Part shown: positions 32,116-42,352 of the stretch, in pieces
Numbering within the stretch: position 1 is the stretch's first letter
Layout of the letters: every line of letters begins with the position of its first letter
Origin: Globodera rostochiensis
Lineage: Eukaryota > Nematoda > Chromadorea > Rhabditida > Heteroderidae
DNA length: 64,000 nt
Reading direction: 5' to 3'
NCBI GenBank assembly: GCA_018350325.1
Contig: JAEVLN010000018.1
Span: 934,185 to 998,184, forward strand
Translations under genes and position numbers: made by a program
Notes under the pieces: generated by a model
What the model was told of the DNA's origin: nothing
The model's database searches: none
Seen by the model: the letters and a program-made list of their open reading frames with translations, nothing else

Positions 32116-33204
32116 CAGGCATGCTCACGGTTACCAATTTCCTTAACCGTAACCGCCCGTCCTCAAACACTCATAACCGTTAACCGCCCGTAACCGCCCG
32201 TCCTCAAATTCTCATAACCGTTAACCGTCCGCGGTTATCCGCGGTTAACCGCATTATTTAAAAGTCAATAAAGTTTTCCAGATTTCGAAAAATCGATTTT
32301 TCAAAACTAGTTTTTTCCGATCGTGATGTGGCGTCTTTCTAAAATTAAATCAAAATTGATGTGTATTGAACTTAATAAGTGATTTTTATCAGATTTTGTC
32401 AATGAATAAAATTTTAAATTTTCTTTCTAACACTTTCATGATTAAAATCTAACAAAGCGCGACCGATCTGAGAATTTTTTTTCTGTTTTTGCGCATTAGT
32501 TTTCTAAAATATTTTTAAGAGAGGGGGTGGGAGTTCGGCGGTGCCGATAAGCGCCGCCGAGGAAAAAAATCGAATATTTAATGACTTATGCTGAGAAAAA
32601 TCGTCCGAATTTTAGATAATTGAGTTCTAAAATGAACTAATTATTTATGTAAATACTTAGAATTTTACTTTTTATAGGTAAAATTTTTGCAAAAATTGTA
32701 ACTAAAAAGGAGGGATATTAAAATATAAAAATGAAATGATTACAGCGGAAGGGGCTTGAACATAAACCAAATAAAATCAGTCTAAGAGTTTCACCACTGC
32801 GCCGCTGGACAAATTTATGCATTTGGTGAAATGGAATAAAAGTCAATGAAATTATAAAGGCAAATCGTCTTAATCTCCAGTAATCAAAAAACAACGGATG
32901 CGACGGTTAACCGCGGTTTTAATGGTCATAACCGTTAACCGACCGTAACCGCCCGTCCTCAAAATCTCATAACCGTTAACCGACCGTAACCGCCCGTCCT
33001 CAAAATCTCATAACCGTTAACCGACCGTAACCGCCCGTCCTCAAAATCTCATAACCGTTAACCGACCGTAACCGCCCGTCCTCAAAATCTCATAACCGTT
33101 AACCGACCGTAACCGCGGTGCTTTAAAATTCCATAACCGTTAACCGCGGTTAGCCGCGGGTATCCTCGGTTAACCGCGGTTACGGGTAACCGTGAGCATG
33201 CCTG
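32116..33204. mobile_element. hAT element, 1.09 kb, with 41-base subterminal arrays
   Basis: Perfect 20-base terminal inverted repeats CAGGCATGCTCACGGTTACC with exact 8-base duplications cggaaaat (32108-32115, 33205-33212). The right subterminal region has about five 41-base units containing 'ccgttaaccgaccgtaaccg' and 'cccgtcctcaaaatc'; the left region has shorter versions. The interior includes a 'cggcggtgccgataagcgccgccg' hairpin and a tRNA-like insert (32752-32822). A second copy lies inverted at 61973-62775. Confidence 0.94.
32752..32822 (-). other. tRNA-like insert inside the hAT element
   Basis: On the minus strand, 'agcgg..cgcagtggtgaaac' (A-box-like) and 'atgttcaagcccctt' (B-box-like) lie between AGCGG and CCGCT ends that can pair. 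The copy of the hAT element at 61973-62775 lacks this stretch, so it is a later insertion, possibly a SINE or pseudo-tRNA. Confidence 0.45.
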
Positions 33205-33536
33205 CGGAAAATTCGAGTAACTCCAAAAAACAGTGACTTGGACACACCGCACAAAGTGATATTATTTCATTGGTCGAGTAGTCTCATTGCTGTCTTCATT
33301 TTCGTAAATGTTTTTTGGATTTAATTTTTTTTTAAATTCGTCGTATAATAAAAGCCAAAATTAAAGATCTTTCCCAATTAAATTGCAGTTGATGAACGAG
33401 CGCCTATGTGCCAACATTTTCTCTCAATTTTTCTTAATTTGACTAAAATTGGACCAAAAATCCAGAAAAACTCAAGGTCACAGAGGCTCCACGGAACCTG
33501 GATTATCGGATCCATTGTCTCTAGACGTTGCTCACC

Positions 33537-33655
33537 CAGGCCTGGGTAAAATCGGAAAAATCCGAAACGATTTTAAAAATCCGAAATCAGAATTAACGTA
33601 AATCCCGAATTTTTCGGTATCCGAAATTCTGGACTCGAAATTTTGCCCAGCCCCG
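33537..33655. mobile_element. Short MITE with 'CAGGCCTGGG' end
   Basis: Starts CAGGCCTGGGTAAAATC and ends GATTTTGCCCAGCCCC-like; flanked by ttgctcacc on both sides (33528-33536, 33656-33664), one base longer than the usual hAT duplication. The interior has 'aaaatccgaaa' palindromes. Confidence 0.75.
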
Positions 33656-33769
33656 TTGCTCACCTTTTTTTCTGGCAAGTTATTTTTAAAATTTTAAGAT
33701 TTTAAAATAAAATCTCTACAAAAAACTTTATCGCTTCTAAAAGAAAACATAATTTCGAAAGTGTATTTA

Positions 33770-34970
33770 CCGTATTTTTCCTATTAGTAACCCATGGGTT
33801 ACTAATGTTCAAACACCCCTCGAGGGGGGGTTACTATTAGAGAGTGGGTTTCAAATGGAGAGTGGGTTACTATTTTTCATTGTAGGTAGGTTGTTGTTTT
33901 TTTTGAAAATTATTTACCTATGTACATAATTCGAATTTATATATTTTTTTGAACCAAAATAAATTTTTTTATGATAAAAAGCACCATAACAATACAGTAG
34001 TGTGCAAAAGTAAATGTGCAAAATGCATTTTTTTGTTTAACGCGCTATAACAAACCCAAAGCAGTATTAGACAAAGTGTCCAGGAGCTTTTTTGTTTAAG
34101 GTCTACATAGTCATCAAGAGCATTCGTTCCAAAGTCCCCACATAAAAATTATTTGCCCTCCATGTCCAAGTTGGTCAATAATTATTGGTGCAAAAGTAAA
34201 TGTACAAAATTTAATTTCCAGATTTATTTTATTCCAGAATGTCTTAAAAAATCTGAAAAAAATCATGCTAATGTAACTTTGGATGCTGATCAAAAAAGCT
34301 AATTGGACCGAGTTGATTAGACACTTCCATAATAGAGATCCAAAGACCACAAAATACACTGAAAATTAGGATAAATTTGAGAAAAAAATCGCTGAGGACT
34401 TGGAAAATTTTCTACAAAGACCCATTTTGAGAGATAGATAGCCCACAAAATTCTCTACAAAACCCAAAAAACCGCTAAGCCTAACTTTTACTCCGATGAG
34501 CTGCTTTGTCATGCCCAACTTTACATGGACACCGTGCGTAGGGAGTACTGTAGTACAATATTTTTGGCCGTATGAATCACGACTTCTCACTGAAATACAA
34601 GTTTGCTGTTTCCTACTTATTAATAAAAGCTCAAAAACTTATTATAATGATTTGTTAAGCATTTATCTATTTATCAGAAGCGGCAAACTAAATTTCCAAG
34701 TTTACGCTTTGGGACTTAGGTAGGTAGTAGGGATGTTCGAGAGTCTCGATCTCGTTCTCGAGTCTCGGGGTCATTTCTCGGTCTCGGTCTCGAGTCTCGG
34801 TGTCATTTCTCGGTCTTGGTCTCGAGTCTCGGTTCTCGGTAAATTTCAAGTCTCGAACATCCCTAGTAGGTAGATAATTTTAAAAGTTCACGGCTTGGGA
34901 GGGGGGGGGGTTACAATTACATAGAGACGGGTTTCAAATAGAGAGTGGGTTACTAATAGGAAAAATACGG
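33770..34970. mobile_element. Tc1/mariner-type element, 1.2 kb, probably non-autonomous
   Basis: Perfect 25-base inverted ends starting CCGTATTTTTCCTATTAGTA, flanked by TA on both sides. Subterminal 'tagagagtgggtt' repeats. Inside, at 33995, 'acagtagtgtgcaaaagtaaatg' looks like the end of another Tc1-like element; a transposase frame is not clear. A hAT MITE (34728-34865) is nested in it. Confidence 0.88.
34728..34865. mobile_element. hAT MITE, 138 bases, nested in the Tc1-type element
   Basis: Ends TAGGGATGTTCGAGAG / CTCGAACATCCCTA with exact duplication gtaggtag (34720-34727, 34866-34873). The interior is 'ctcggtctcg' repeats. Confidence 0.92.
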
Positions 34971-35822
34971 TAAAACGAAGGAATGTTTTTGACAAAGATT
35001 TTTTTTAGTAATACACAACAATACGTAACCACAAACAAACAAAAAAGCAATAAAAAAACAAAAGTGATAGTTTCAAACCATTCCTCTGAAATTACATTAA
35101 AATTTGTTCAAATTGCAACTAATAATTCATTCGCGTTAAATCTAAATTTTTATTAATTTTTTGTAAAATAAAAATATATCAATAAAAATTTAATGTTAAA
35201 CGAGAGAAGAGAGATATGAAAATTTAATTGCCACGCAATTCTTTGCTCTTGTTTTCATGCAATTTGCAGCTTCTCAATTGCTTTCCTAAATGCATAAAAT
35301 TATTTAAATGCATAAAATTACATTTTTACAATAAAAAAAATATATTTAAACGGACCAAGCGGATTCGCTGATCGCATAAAATGAATTTGGAACACTGAAC
35401 CCGTTGAAGTTAGATGCAGCAACCGAAGTATAACTTCAAATTTAAAGAATTTTTTGAATTAAACATTTCAAGTCTCATTAATATGGGTTATGGTACCGCC
35501 TCCCAAATTTACTCTTACAGTACATCTCTAGAGGTTATGGTGTCCAGACTTTTCGACCGTAACGGACTTTTTGGCAATGCGTCAAATTTTAAAAAAAGTG
35601 CAATTTTTTTTGTATGAATAAAAATGCATTTTTAAAATCTCGTGCCAAATATATATCGGGTCAGGCATTCAACAGGCCCTCAAATGGCTTCGATCGATAA
35701 ACAAAATTAAAGTTATCAAAAAATATGTATATTCAGAATAACGGATAAAAAATGAGCAAATTGGGAGGAAAAGTATCAAACCTTTAATTTACAAATACCA
35801 ATTTGTTGTTAATAATACTTAC
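34971..35822. other. AT-rich spacer downstream of the ODC gene
   Basis: Must hold the last coding exon of the ODC gene if the gene is complete. The best candidate next to the last donor is a short frame near 35780-35725 (minus) reading FDTFPPNLLIFYPLF and stop, which does not resemble the usual ODC C-terminus. Confidence 0.35.
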
Positions 35823-38800
35823 GCGCCCATATTTTCATAGTACAGCCATTCGCCAACATTCATTTTACGCATCTCTGTTTGTGCCTTTAAAAAATGCAAA
35901 AATATTTAAACAATTTATTTTTCTTTTAGACTATTTGTATGATTTTTTTTTAAATGCTCAATCAAATTATTATTAAATTTTTGAATTTTTGCTGACCATT
36001 TTTTCATAATTAGATATAAGCGTAAATAGATTTTTTATAAAAAAAAACAGACAGACTTCGACTTGGTCTAGGCCATCCTGAAATGAGAATTGTCAAATAA
36101 AAAATAATAAATAAAATAAATAATAAACGATTACGCATGTTTGTCCCCATATTATGGTAGGAAACAGTAGGTTTGTTTCGGCACCGGCACTGTATTCCAC
36201 GGCATGGCTAATTTCAAACAGCGGATGGCCTCGGGGTTGGAAATGATCGAACAGAATACAGTTGAAGGACCCATAAACGCCATCGTTAATGTACACCCTA
36301 AAAAATTCTGAATTAAAAATTTGAAGCTTCTTTCCCTGATCCAAATTGTAAGTTTCCAAATGCTTATCGAATTGCATTTTTTTTCTTGAATCAAAACGAA
36401 ATGCAAATAAACCCAAACCAAAAAAAAGATGGTTGAGTTCGGAAGAAATTCGCTCACAAGTGTAATCTTATTGCAATTAATTGAATAGGTCTGAAGAAAT
36501 ACCGTAAGAAAAAATTCGTAACGCATTTTTTTTCGGTAATACCGTATTCCAAACAAGAAGGGAATCAGCCCTATATGACATATATGGCACCCACATAAAG
36601 CCTTGATCACCATCATCTGATGGCATCTTGGTCACCCGTGATGCGGGCACGCTCTGGACGGCGATCACATTTGTGCAAAGTGAAACTGGTGAAGAACCAA
36701 AAAAACGACCCTTGAGGGGGAGTATGGTGAAGATTAGTAAAACCAAATAATATAATAACTCCCCTAAAGGCGTAAATAAATGCAAAAATGAAAATAAATT
36801 AATTTTCTAATAAGTATATAAAAATCACCGGCTCAGCGATAATTTCAGCAAAAATTTCGTCGTCACTGTCGTTGGACGGAAAATAATCATCCAACGCATT
36901 TTGTATGGCAGCCACAATCTGTCATTAAAAAAAGGGGTGTCTATTAGAGCCCAGCCGTGAGGACCGAAAACCATCTTGAATTTCGTAAAATCTCAAAAAA
37001 AGCTTCGCCGATCGAGATTCGTTCGAGATCACTAGAAATCTCAAAAAATTTAAGCAAACTTAAAAATCTCGATTATTCCGGGCTCAAGTTTCCGTAAATT
37101 AGGCTCAATTTATCCAGAAAATTGGATTCTGATCACACCTTTTTAGTCTTCCTAAATTTGATTCCAAAATAGGGTTAAATATATCAAAGTTAGAGGCCCA
37201 GAATGTGATCGGAATTCACTAATTACTTCGCCAAAAGTGATCTCGGCACTGTCATGGCCCGGAAATCCGCCACCAATGTCCAGTAAATGCATCCGGTGGC
37301 CCATTGAAGTGCCAAGCACAAACAGCTTTCTGGAGGCCGCAATTGCCATCCGATAGGCGGTTGGATCACGGCAGCCGCTACCGACATGGAATCTTGAGAA
37401 GAAATTTTGTGAAACATCGGTGACATAATGAATAGAATAAAGTCAAAGTGTTTCTAAAAAAATCTGACGATATGCCAATCAGCTCCATGCCGTGGTCGTG
37501 TGCCAATGTGAGCAACAATGGAGCGGCATCCAAATTGCAGCCGAATTTGGTGGCCAACGGACATTGTGCGGTTGGATCAGCGACCGCAATGCGCAGAATG
37601 AGTCTTTTTTTTTTGAAATTAAATATGAAGTTTGGTTATTAATTTGTTTATTAATGTTTAAACGAAAGTTTTTCAATTTTAAAATTATCAACGGACTGAG
37701 GCGATGAGTGCATTTCCTTGATTTTGATTAATTCTTCAATGCTGTCAAAAGTCATACGACGCACGCCTTAAGAATTGGAAAAATTTCTTCTTAAAGGATT
37801 TTGAATTTGGACGGATATAAATGTACATTTATAACAAAATAAATTCTATAGTTTTTTTTGAACATTTAAAAATTCCAGTAGTTTTATCTATCTAAATCAG
37901 GGTTGCTCCCCGACCCTAGGTGGCGTAAATGTCAGGGGTTGAGGGCGAAAACTCGACCAAAAAACGTCTGCCACTAAAAAGGTTCGAAATTCGGGGTTCA
38001 ACGGCGAGAAGCACAACCAAAAACGTCGGGGACTCGGAGTCGGGGGAGCCAACCCCAACTCTAAATTAATAATAAATTCATTTAAATGCTTTTACCCATT
38101 TGTTCAGCGTGCCGAATGTACGACCGCGTCTTGCAAGGATTTGCGTAGACAATGTTGTCTCCGGATGCCAAACCACTTTTGACAACCTAATTTTTGCATT
38201 AAAATGTGTGTAAATTATTTTAGTAAAATTAAATTTTAAAAATTTATATAAAAAGTTACGACCGAATAATTTTTAGGCATTTAACTTTAAACCTACCGAC
38301 TCAATTTCAGTACGGCTTGCACAATCAAATCCTAATAAATTTTTTTGTTGTTGTTAAATGTATTTAAATTATTTTTTTACCGCAGCCCAAAGCGGCTAGA
38401 AGTCGCAACAAAATTGGATCATTGTTGCATTTGACGGCATAGAAAGGCTTAATCGATGAATAAATTAATATAAATTGTTTATTAAAAAAGCCGAAATTTA
38501 GTTCAAATTTCGTATATTCGGATTTATGAAATTGTTTTTTTCATTTCTGCAATTTAACACCTTCACACGTGGAAGCATCAAACGCCATTGACGGAACTGT
38601 TCAATCACTGTGTCCAAAGTGAGCACAGCAAACGCATCATCATGGCCCTGCGCAATGAAAATGGAAGAGATTTTTTTGAAAAAAAGCTTTATAAAATTTA
38701 AAAATATATATATTATTATACATTTTCATCTTTTTCGAATGCCAATTGTTGGGCAATTCGTAGACTGGCCTCTGCACAACCATTTTCGAACAAGTTGTCT

Positions 38801-38874
38801 TCAAAAATTGCAACTGTTCGCCCGGCAATGTGTTCAAATCGGGCTGGTGGGCACGTTCCGCTGCAGAGCACCAT
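35823..38874 (-). CDS. odc-1: Ornithine decarboxylase, 13 exons resolved
   Basis: Pyridoxal-phosphate enzyme converting ornithine to putrescine (EC 4.1.1.17), the first step of polyamine synthesis, cytosolic. Exons: 38874-38722, 38647-38561, 38447-38381, 38331-38297, 38186-38096, 37766-37697, 37603-37469, 37392-37227, 36918-36829, 36710-36595, 36297-36135, 36077-36057, 35884-35823; all joins keep frame (about 418 aa). Diagnostic motifs: [11 protein letters not shown] with the PLP lysine, [72 protein letters not shown], and WGQTCDGLD with the catalytic Cys and Asp. All key active-site residues are present, so an active enzyme rather than an antizyme-inhibitor-like paralogue is expected. After [10 protein letters not shown] the usual ending (about 60 residues in animal ODCs) was not found. 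The start at MVLCSG is the first in-frame ATG after a stop; the N-terminus could be longer if an upstream exon exists. The intron at 37767-38095 contains a MITE. Confidence 0.88.
37898..38058. mobile_element. hAT-like MITE in an ODC intron
   Basis: Starts CAGGGTTGCTCCCCGACCC and ends with the rough complement GTCGGGGGAGCCAACCCC; flanks atctaaat and ctctaaat match at 7 of 8. The interior has 'ggggttcaacgg' type blocks. Confidence 0.6.
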
Positions 38875-39499
38875 CCCCCCAACCCTTGGAGTTTACATGA
38901 AAATAATTTGCATTAAAGCATAAATAGAAAACGGAGGTCATTTCAAAAATTGGTTTAAAATTTGTCCACCACACAGGTGAGATGAGAAGCGATCAGTGTT
39001 TCCAATGATCCAAAAAATGATCAGATCCAAATCCTATGATCGGGTCATAATCCAATCCTATGGGTCTGATCCTGATCAGTTCCTATGGTCTGATCCTGCT
39101 TGTTCTGGTCTTATCAGGATCAAATTAGCATTTGGATGTTCCAACGTTTTTTGATCAGATCAGCATCCGATCATTTTGAAATTTAAAAGTCACCGGATAA
39201 TTGTAATCCAACTAGAAAAGGGCTGATTAACATGCATGATGCATTAAAAACAAATTTTATTTGCCTTAATTAAGCAAAAAAGACAAGAAAAAATCGCTGA
39301 AATTTATTGTAAATTGTAATTACTAAATCAAAAATCATGAAAATTACCCCCGACTTACCCAAATTACAAAAGACGTTTTGATGATAAGAACGAATGGTGG
39401 CGGTGGTGGAGGTGAAGAACGGTGAATTTATGCTGTGGTCAGCAGCAGTAGTAGCAGCAATAGACAAAACGAGCCTTGCGAAAGTGATAACAACGCAAA
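38875..39499. other. Upstream of ODC: 'gatcag' palindromic stretch and simple repeats
   Basis: 38990-39185 is dense in 'gatcag', 'ctgatc' and 'aatgatc' in both orientations, a decayed palindromic MITE. 39390-39460 has 'ggtggcggtggtggaggtg' and 'agcagcagtagtagcagc' triplet runs. No exon seen. Confidence 0.45.
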
Positions 39500-39562
39500 T
39501 CGATGTGATCTTTTCACGTCACTCTATAGATAATATAGTGTGTGACGTGCAAAGATCACATT
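39500..39562. repeat. Long hairpin with CACGTCAC arms
   Basis: 'tgtgatcttttcacgtcact' and 'gtgacgtgcaaagatcaca' form about 22-base imperfect inverted arms around a 'ctatagataatatag' centre. It could be a small MITE or a regulatory hairpin; TGACGT cores resemble cAMP-response or bZIP sites. Confidence 0.65.
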
Positions 39563-39969
39563 TTGATTTAGACGGGGTGGGGATCCCGGCTAAATGTCGA
39601 TCCCCTAACCCAATACCGAAAATCTCGCCCAAAAGTGGTTGGTCGCGACATCCCGAAGAATTTTTTTTGGGACCCGCGGGGGATTGAAAAAAATTCTCAA
39701 ATTGCGTGAAGCATCGGAGATCGACCTCCACGATGGACCAACTATTGCAATGGAATAATGTAAATGAAGCCAAAACCCCTCGGGGGACAAAGAAATTTGT
39801 TGAAGACATTTGTACAGAAAAAATGCCAAATGAATGTAACTTTTGCATTCATTTGAATGTGTTGGGCAAATGCAGACAAAGAAAATGGCGATTAGTGGGG
39901 AATATCCATCCAATGTTTAAGTAAAAGTGAATGAAAAACAACAAAAAGAAAGAGAAAGTGAATAAAAAC

Positions 39970-40076
39970 TAGAGATCGGACGGTACGGGAAGTACCGACG
40001 CTTTTTCGGGATTTTCGGTACTTTTGGTGTCGGTACTTTCCCGAATAGTCCGACCGAACCTTTTGGCCAGTCTCTA
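39970..40076. mobile_element. hAT MITE, 107 bases, 'TAGAGATCGG' type
   Basis: Ends TAGAGATCGG / CCAGTCTCTA with flanks ataaaaac and ataaaagc (7 of 8). 'cggtac' palindromes inside resemble the elements in receptor H introns. Confidence 0.78.
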
Positions 40077-40577
40077 ATAAAAGCATAGAAATAAATAAAG
40101 AGAGGGTGAAAGAGAAAGAGCGAGAAAGAGAGCGATAGAGAGAGAAAGAGAGCGACAGAGAGAGAAAGAGAGCGACAGAGAGAGAAAGAGAGCGACAGAG
40201 AGAGAAAGAGAGAACAGAGCGGAGAAGAGAACGAAATAGAGAGAGAACGATAGAGAGAGGGAGAGAGAGGGAGGGAGAGAGATGGAGGGAGAGAGACAGA
40301 CAGGGAGAGGGAGAGGGAGAGAGAGAGGAGAGCGAAGGAGACAGACCGAGAGAGAGAGACAAAGAGAGAAAAAGACAAAGGGGAGAGCGAAAGAGAGAAA
40401 GAGAGAGAGACAGAGAAAGAGAGAGAGTGTCAGAAATTGGCTGCCAGAAAGTGGTGATTGGTCGGGGGAATTGGTTACCGTACAGTAAGTAAATGTGGGG
40501 AATGAACGGGCAAAATTCGTCGGATAAACAAAAAAACGCCAAAACAAGTCACAAAAGAATCAGAGATGGGTAAAAAT

Positions 40578-40754
40578 TAGAGACCGAAAACTTGGACCCA
40601 AAACCAAAACCAAAACATTTTTTTGGGATTTTTTGGTTTTGGTATTTTTTGGGTTTTACTCCAAGCTGACCCAAAACCCAAAAAACTTTTGGTCCAATTT
40701 TTTGTACAAAAACCCAAAAAAAATTTTTGGTTTTGGTTTTGAGTCCGGTCTCTA
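40578..40754. mobile_element. hAT MITE, 177 bases, sister of 14904-15080
   Basis: Ends TAGAGACCG / CGGTCTCTA with exact duplication gtaaaaat (40570-40577, 40755-40762). It sits in repeat 'A' within about 15 bases of the site where the 2.06-kb hAT element entered copy 4. Confidence 0.92.
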
Positions 40755-41062
40755 GTAAAAATGGTGAGAATAAATGCATTTGCCCGGAGGGGCAAACGAA
40801 AAATGTTTAGGAAGGCGACGCTGATCCCCGGAGGGGAGATTGCCAAAGAGATAGCCCCCCCCCAAATTGTTGATGATTGCGGGCAAACGAAACACGGGGG
40901 GGGGGGAACAGAATTGGTCGCTGATCCCCGGGCAAAAACGGAATACCCCTAAATCTTTGGGTGGGGGGGGGGGGAATTGGCGCTCGGACGGGAACCTATC
41001 TGAGCGCCGACGCTCAGATGGCAACATTTTCGACCCGAATTTTTTTTTGCCTCTCTGGGACA

Positions 41063-41985
41063 CCAATCCCATTCAGCTGCCTCCTTTTCCCACTTGGCCC
41101 ATTTGTCTTCGTCACGCTCAATCGGACAACGAACCAACAGCCAAAACCCGATCCCGGTCCCGGTTTTTTAAAAGATCGTAATTAAAAATTCTTTCAATTA
41201 AAAAAAAAAATTTGATGACAATTTACAGTTTTTTATTTAATTTTGGTTGGACAAAATCAAAAAACCATACGGTGGGGGCCCTTTGTTTTGCAACATTCCT
41301 AATTTTTGGACCAATTTCTTAACAAATCTTGTTCAATTTTCAAGAAAAATTTTCCCAGCGGCACCTATCGGCGCCGCCGAACCTTTACCACTTTTAAAAA
41401 GCTGCAAAAAATATCCGTATTTTTTAAATTTTGGTTGCAAATCTCTTAAAAAAATTCATTAAAATTTCAAAAATTTTTCCGGCAGCGCTTATCGGCACCG
41501 CCAACCCCCACCCTTTCTTCCAAAGCCCAAAACTTAATCCGAATCTCAAAAAAATTTATGACGGATGAGGCAATAGAAGTTAAAGAAAATGAGAAAAATA
41601 TTTTGAATAATAATAAAAAAAATTTGTCTTACCATCGACCATAACTAAAAAAAATTTCGCTGTTGTCAATCCCGATTGATCCCTATTGCGATCCCGGTTT
41701 TTGAAAAGTCGAAATCCCGATCCCGATTCAACATGCTGATCCCGATCCCGGCTTTCACGATCCCCGTCAATCCCGATCACGGCTTTTACCAAAAATCACG
41801 ATCCCGGCCAACTTCTAGTTTTTGGCAATGCGACGCGACACCAATTGCTACTCCGTTAAATTGGTTTTCAATTCGAATGGCACATTTACCGCTGCCGTAA
41901 AATAGATGATGCAATTGAACGGATCGGTTGATTTGAAAAATTCCTTAAGAGGAATGAAGGAATTTAAAACAGAGTGCAATAAAAT
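41063..41985 (-). pseudogene. F-box-like pseudogene, last exon split by an insert
   Basis: Minus strand: 41985-41823 reads [37 protein letters not shown] then a stop, as in the exon at 13625-13891. The exon resumes at 41140-41063 with [19 protein letters not shown] and stops matching after WDWCP. The 680-base insert begins 'tagaagttggccggg' (MITE family of 8588) and contains two 'cggcggcgc..atcggcaccgcc' hairpins. Exons 1-2 are missing. Confidence 0.78.
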
Positions 41986-42352
41986 AAATTTAAATAAAAC
42001 CACCTGATGCAGAAAATGACAATTTATGTCGATTTTGAACACAATGCCAAAATTTTTCAAAACAAATAGGTACTATTTTTGGGCTTCTCTCAAGGAAAGA
42101 ATCAACGAAAAAATATGTTAAAACATAAAAATCCGGGCCCTAGTCATCATGTCTGGTTGGTCAGAATATGAAAATTGCTATAAAAATGAATTCACAACAA
42201 AGAGAGTTGTTATTCGCGGATGCAAAATAACATAAACAAAAATAATTAAAATTTTTCCAATCCCTAAGGATATATGCCATCATTCAAACCAAAATGGAAT
42301 TATTATAAACTCAGCAGTGAAAACTTTATGTAACATTAGGAAAAAAACTGCC

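Larger units (their letters stand above)
39733..40945 (+). repeat. Composite repeat 'A', copy 3, with two hAT MITEs inside
   Basis: The most complete copy: left block (39733-39920), (GA)n tract (40097-40432), 'gtggtgattggtcgggg', and the 'gctgatccccggagg' block to about 40930. Two later insertions split it (39970-40076, 40578-40754). Confidence 0.78.

Noticed and set aside
32925..33115. Regular 41-base repeats resembling a CRISPR array
   Set aside because: No unique spacers, the sequence is eukaryotic, and the repeats lie inside a hAT element with target duplications.
34114..34723. Tc1/mariner transposase gene
   Set aside because: The region lies in a TA-flanked element and has a Tc1-like end, but no frame shows the DDE spacing or known motifs.
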